Assembly: GCA_002083435.1 (NCBI GenBank)
Contig: LWDJ01000038.1
Coordinates: 1-8,257 of the forward strand
DNA length: 8,257 nt
Origin: Proteobacteria bacterium SG_bin6
Lineage (GTDB): Bacteria > Pseudomonadota > Alphaproteobacteria > Sphingomonadales > Sphingomonadaceae
Direction: 5' to 3'
Position numbers and translations under genes: made by a program. The notes beneath the pieces are model-generated. The model searched no databases and had not been told where the DNA came from. It saw only the letters and a program-made list of their open reading frames with translations. Position 1 is the stretch's first letter. Every line of letters starts with the position of its first letter. Of this stretch, positions 7,201 through 8,257 are shown piece after piece.

Positions 7201-7367
7201 GGGCGGAGGCGCCGGGCAAGGAAATCCTCCACCCCGTCGCGCTCACGATCCTCGGCGGGCTGTTCAGCTCGACCCTGCTCGATGCGGTGATCACGCCGTT
7301 GTTGTTCCGCCGCTTCGCGCGCCCCGCGCTCGATCGGCTCGCCAACGCCAAAGCCGATGCTTTTTGA
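4275..7367 (+). CDS. heavy-metal efflux RND pump, CusA/CzcA family
   Basis: This 1030-residue inner-membrane proton/metal antiporter forms the core of the tripartite pump. The length is normal for the family. The first membrane helix (about 10-30) is followed by 'NRLPVDVFPDLNRTTVTV' and the porter domain. Helices 2-6 lie at about 336-352, 358-379, 385-405, 438-457 and 466-494. Helix 4 contains G395-E-L-V-D-D-A-V-V-D-V-E-N407, whose acidic residues (D399, D400, D404, E406) correspond to the proton-relay region. The second half repeats the plan: helix 7 about 528-547, porter loop with FYGEDLDALRQ (671-681), helices 8-12 from about 855, and the conserved ATRNGILKISHW (921-932). The helix 4 motif differs from the CusA-type 'MVDAAIVMIEN', so the metal cannot be named. 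The ATG overlaps the adaptor stop by one base. The reading frame is intact, and it is followed 15 bases later by the next gene. Confidence 0.95.
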   Translation: MFRAIVGFSLANRLLVLALAAALSLGGLVAANRLPVDVFPDLNRTTVTVMTEVPGLAAEETESLVTIPVEAALGGLPGTLRLRSSSVAGLSIVYVDFDFGVDVLASRQQVSERLATLAGTLPSGAEPRLAPISSIMGEVMLVAVTGAEPMRLRELADFTLRPKLLAIPGVAQVVPIGGAQRQYLVSPRPQDMRAQGVTLATVEAAVSGFASNAGGGFVDQGARELPLRAVTRTTDIARLAAVPVASPGGTLRLDQLADVTLGARPRRGDGGYNGAPAVILSIAKQPHIDTIALTRRIEAVLRETQRTAPPGVRVDQVQFRQADFVETSVANVRQVLVEALLVVAVVLFAFLLSGRATAISLLAIPLSVLATAIIFALFGIGINTMTLGGIAIAIGELVDDAVVDVENIVRRLRENRALATPRPVLGVIAEASQEVRSGIVYATAIIILVFVPLFALGGIEGQLFRPLGLAYVISILTSLIVAITITPVLASLLLPATLRRAGRESPLVRVAKAGYGRLLGWAWHRERLIYATAAALFASGLGGALMLPRAFLPPFNEGSFTVNLQFQPGISLTESAHLGAIGERLLRQVPDVASVGRRTGRGELDEHAEGVHYGEYDVQLRRGSTRDKHDVAADIRAALAPLPGSVNVGQPIGHRLEHLISGVRAEIAVKFYGEDLDALRQAASALEGRLRALPGLSDVQIERITRVPQFDVRVRPEAASAYGLAPARVADAFADLTAGKTLGQVIDGLRRYDVVVRLDEAARAPAALAQLPIDTPGGPVQLAALADIVEVAAPNQYVRENGRRRLALLANTNGRQSQQAIVAAIEREIAALKPPPGVSVALEGNFEAERAAARTIGLLSLVSLALIFALLASRYRSPVLALIIIGSVPLALVGSVAALALAGQPLSVASMVGFVTLAGIATRNGILKISHWLNLILHEGRAFDEATLTEGALDRVAPVLMTALSAGLALLPLVVGAEAPGKEILHPVALTILGGLFSSTLLDAVITPLLFRRFARPALDRLANAKADAF

Positions 7368-7382
7368 AGGGGAATGCTTGAG

Positions 7383-7778
7383 ATGAAGACTTGGACTCTG
7401 CCGCTTGCCGCCCTTCTGGTCGCCGCGCCCGCCGCCGCTCACGCGCCCGCGATCGGCCCGCATGGCGGGCTGCGACTGCACTGGGGCGCCTATCACGTCG
7501 AGCTCGTCCCCGCGGGCAAACAGACCGAGCTTTACCTGATGCGCGCCAAGGACGAGGCGCCGGTGCCCGCCGCCGGCACGAGCGCGACCGCCAAGATCCT
7601 GGTGGGCGGACGGATCAGCACGGCCAACTTCGCGCCGGCGAGCGGCAACCGGCTGGTCGCGCCGGTGGCGCTGAGCGGCGACTGGCGCGCCAATGTCAGC
7701 GTCCGACTTCCGGGTGGGAGCGCGACGCTGTTGTTCACCGCCCAGGCGGCGGGGGCGGCGCGCCATGCGGGGCATTGA
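7383..7778 (+). CDS. small secreted protein of the metal-efflux operon, unknown family
   Basis: The 131-residue product has a signal peptide ending AAA-H20. The mature start, 'HAPAIGPHGGLRLHWGAYHVELV', carries H20, H27, H33 and H38, and the tail ends 'RHAGH' (H128, H131). The middle reads as alternating beta strands ('TELYLMRAKDEAPVPAAG', 'NRLVAPVALSGDW', 'ANVSVRLPGGSATLLF'), suggesting a small periplasmic beta-sandwich with a possible His metal site. ATG 7383 is chosen over ATG 7374 because the strong GAAGGGGA (7366-7373) lies nine bases before the former and abuts the latter. It sits between the pump and channel genes and overlaps the channel gene by 14 bases, so it is made with them. The role is unknown; a periplasmic metal chaperone or accessory is inferred from context. 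Confidence 0.8.
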   Translation: MKTWTLPLAALLVAAPAAAHAPAIGPHGGLRLHWGAYHVELVPAGKQTELYLMRAKDEAPVPAAGTSATAKILVGGRISTANFAPASGNRLVAPVALSGDWRANVSVRLPGGSATLLFTAQAAGAARHAGH

Positions 7779-8257
7779 GCCCGCGCTCGTCGTCGCGCTG
7801 CTGCTGCCCGGCGCGGCGCGAGCGCAGGCGATCCCCTTTGACGAGGCCGAGCGGCTGGTGCTCGCCCGTGCGGGCGAGGCGCAGGCGGCCCAAGCCGCGA
7901 TCGAAGGCGCCGAAGCGGCGGCGCGCCAGGCGGGAGCGCTGCCCAACCCGAGCCTGTCATTATCGGCCGAGAATTTCGGCGGCGGCGGGGCCGCGCGCAG
8001 TTTCGATTCCGCCGAGCTTACCGCCAGCCTCCAGCAGCCTTTGCTGACCGGCGGGCGGCGCCTGGCCCGGCGGGGTGCCGCCGCGCAAACCGTCGCGCTT
8101 GCCGAGGCCGATGCCGGCCGCGTCGCGCGGGCACTGCGGGCGGAGTTGCTGCGCCGCTACGCCGCCGCCGCTTTGTCCGCCGAACGGCTGCGGCTGGCCG
8201 AGGAGCGGCGCGGCCTTGTCGCGCGGCTGGCGGCGGACGCGGAGATCGGAAGAGCGT
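7765..8257 (+). CDS. TolC-family outer-membrane efflux channel (CzcC-like), 3' end missing
   Basis: The frame is open from ATG 7765 to the window edge, about 164 codons. The signal peptide is MRGIEPALVVALLLPGAARA (1-20). Then come the amphipathic start 'FDEAERLVLARAGEAQAA', the hallmark 'ALPNPSLSLSAENFGGGG' (58-75), a beta segment 'ELTASLQQPLLTGGRR' and long Ala/Arg/Leu-rich helices, all typical of OEP/CzcC channels, which usually exceed 400 residues. The channel would connect the adaptor to the outside. It overlaps the preceding small gene by 14 bases in another frame. The last codons (from the second base of the Glu codon at 8242) come from the adapter sequence, so residues after A159 (DNA up to 8242) should not be trusted. 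The order adaptor-pump-small protein-channel differs from the classic czcCBA order. Confidence 0.9.
   Translation, partial: MRGIEPALVVALLLPGAARAQAIPFDEAERLVLARAGEAQAAQAAIEGAEAAARQAGALPNPSLSLSAENFGGGGAARSFDSAELTASLQQPLLTGGRRLARRGAAAQTVALAEADAGRVARALRAELLRRYAAAALSAERLRLAEERRGLVARLAADAEIGRA
8243..8257. other. sequencing-adapter remnant at the contig end
   Basis: AGATCGGAAGAGCGT is the first 15 bases of the Illumina TruSeq adapter, at the extreme end of the window. An exact 15-base match at precisely this place is very unlikely by chance. These bases are not genomic and should be trimmed; they truncate the channel gene. Confidence 0.93.

Noticed and set aside
6990..7946. 318-codon minus-strand frame at the end of the pump
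   Set aside because: Antisense to three plus-strand genes with signal peptides and family motifs. Composition is that of a shadow frame.
1..8257. CRISPR arrays, tRNA/rRNA genes, insertion-sequence ends, replication origins
   Set aside because: I looked for spaced direct repeats, cloverleaf-like segments and transposase motifs and saw none. The window is explained by ordinary genes plus the poorly coding left end.

Overview
The window looks like one end of a draft-genome contig from a high-GC alphaproteobacterium. Codon use (third positions mostly G or C) and the gene set, a copper/zinc-type RND efflux operon beside a glutaredoxin-MauE fusion, suggest a sphingomonad. That placement is inference from general resemblance, not a search result. 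The right edge ends in 15 bases identical to the Illumina TruSeq adapter, so the sequence stops there for technical reasons.

Layout. Positions 1-954 are less GC-rich and poorly coding. They hold a possible gene tail running off the left edge (2-154), a small chimeric ORF (207-536) that joins an M16-peptidase-like start to the end of an AraC-family DNA-binding domain, and about 420 bases with no gene I can support. Positions 955-2117 carry two minus-strand genes in one likely operon: a 250-residue glutaredoxin-MauE membrane fusion, then a 116-residue four-helix DUF3147-type membrane protein. A 121-base divergent intergenic region (2118-2238) holds a perfect 11-bp GC-rich stem followed by TTTT on the minus strand, just upstream of the fusion gene, and a candidate sigma-70 promoter facing right.

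Positions 2239-8257 are a plus-strand metal-efflux operon. It contains a GTG-started secreted His/Cys-rich protein, a periplasmic adaptor, the RND pump (1030 aa), a small secreted His-containing protein and the start of a TolC-family outer-membrane channel. The last four genes are packed with 1-base and 14-base overlaps and a 15-base gap. Together they would form a CzcCBA/CusCBA-like tripartite pump that takes a metal ion from the periplasm (and perhaps the cytoplasm) and expels it through the outer membrane. The His/Cys-rich protein and the pump-channel intervening protein are candidate periplasmic metal-handling accessories. The divergent redox-type membrane genes may support thiol chemistry under metal stress.

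The most striking feature is an in-frame TAG at 3568-3570 inside the adaptor gene. The frame stays open and homologous-looking on both sides, so the adaptor is split just before its coiled-coil hairpin. Either this is a recent nonsense mutation (or a consensus error) that disables the pump, or the codon is read through.
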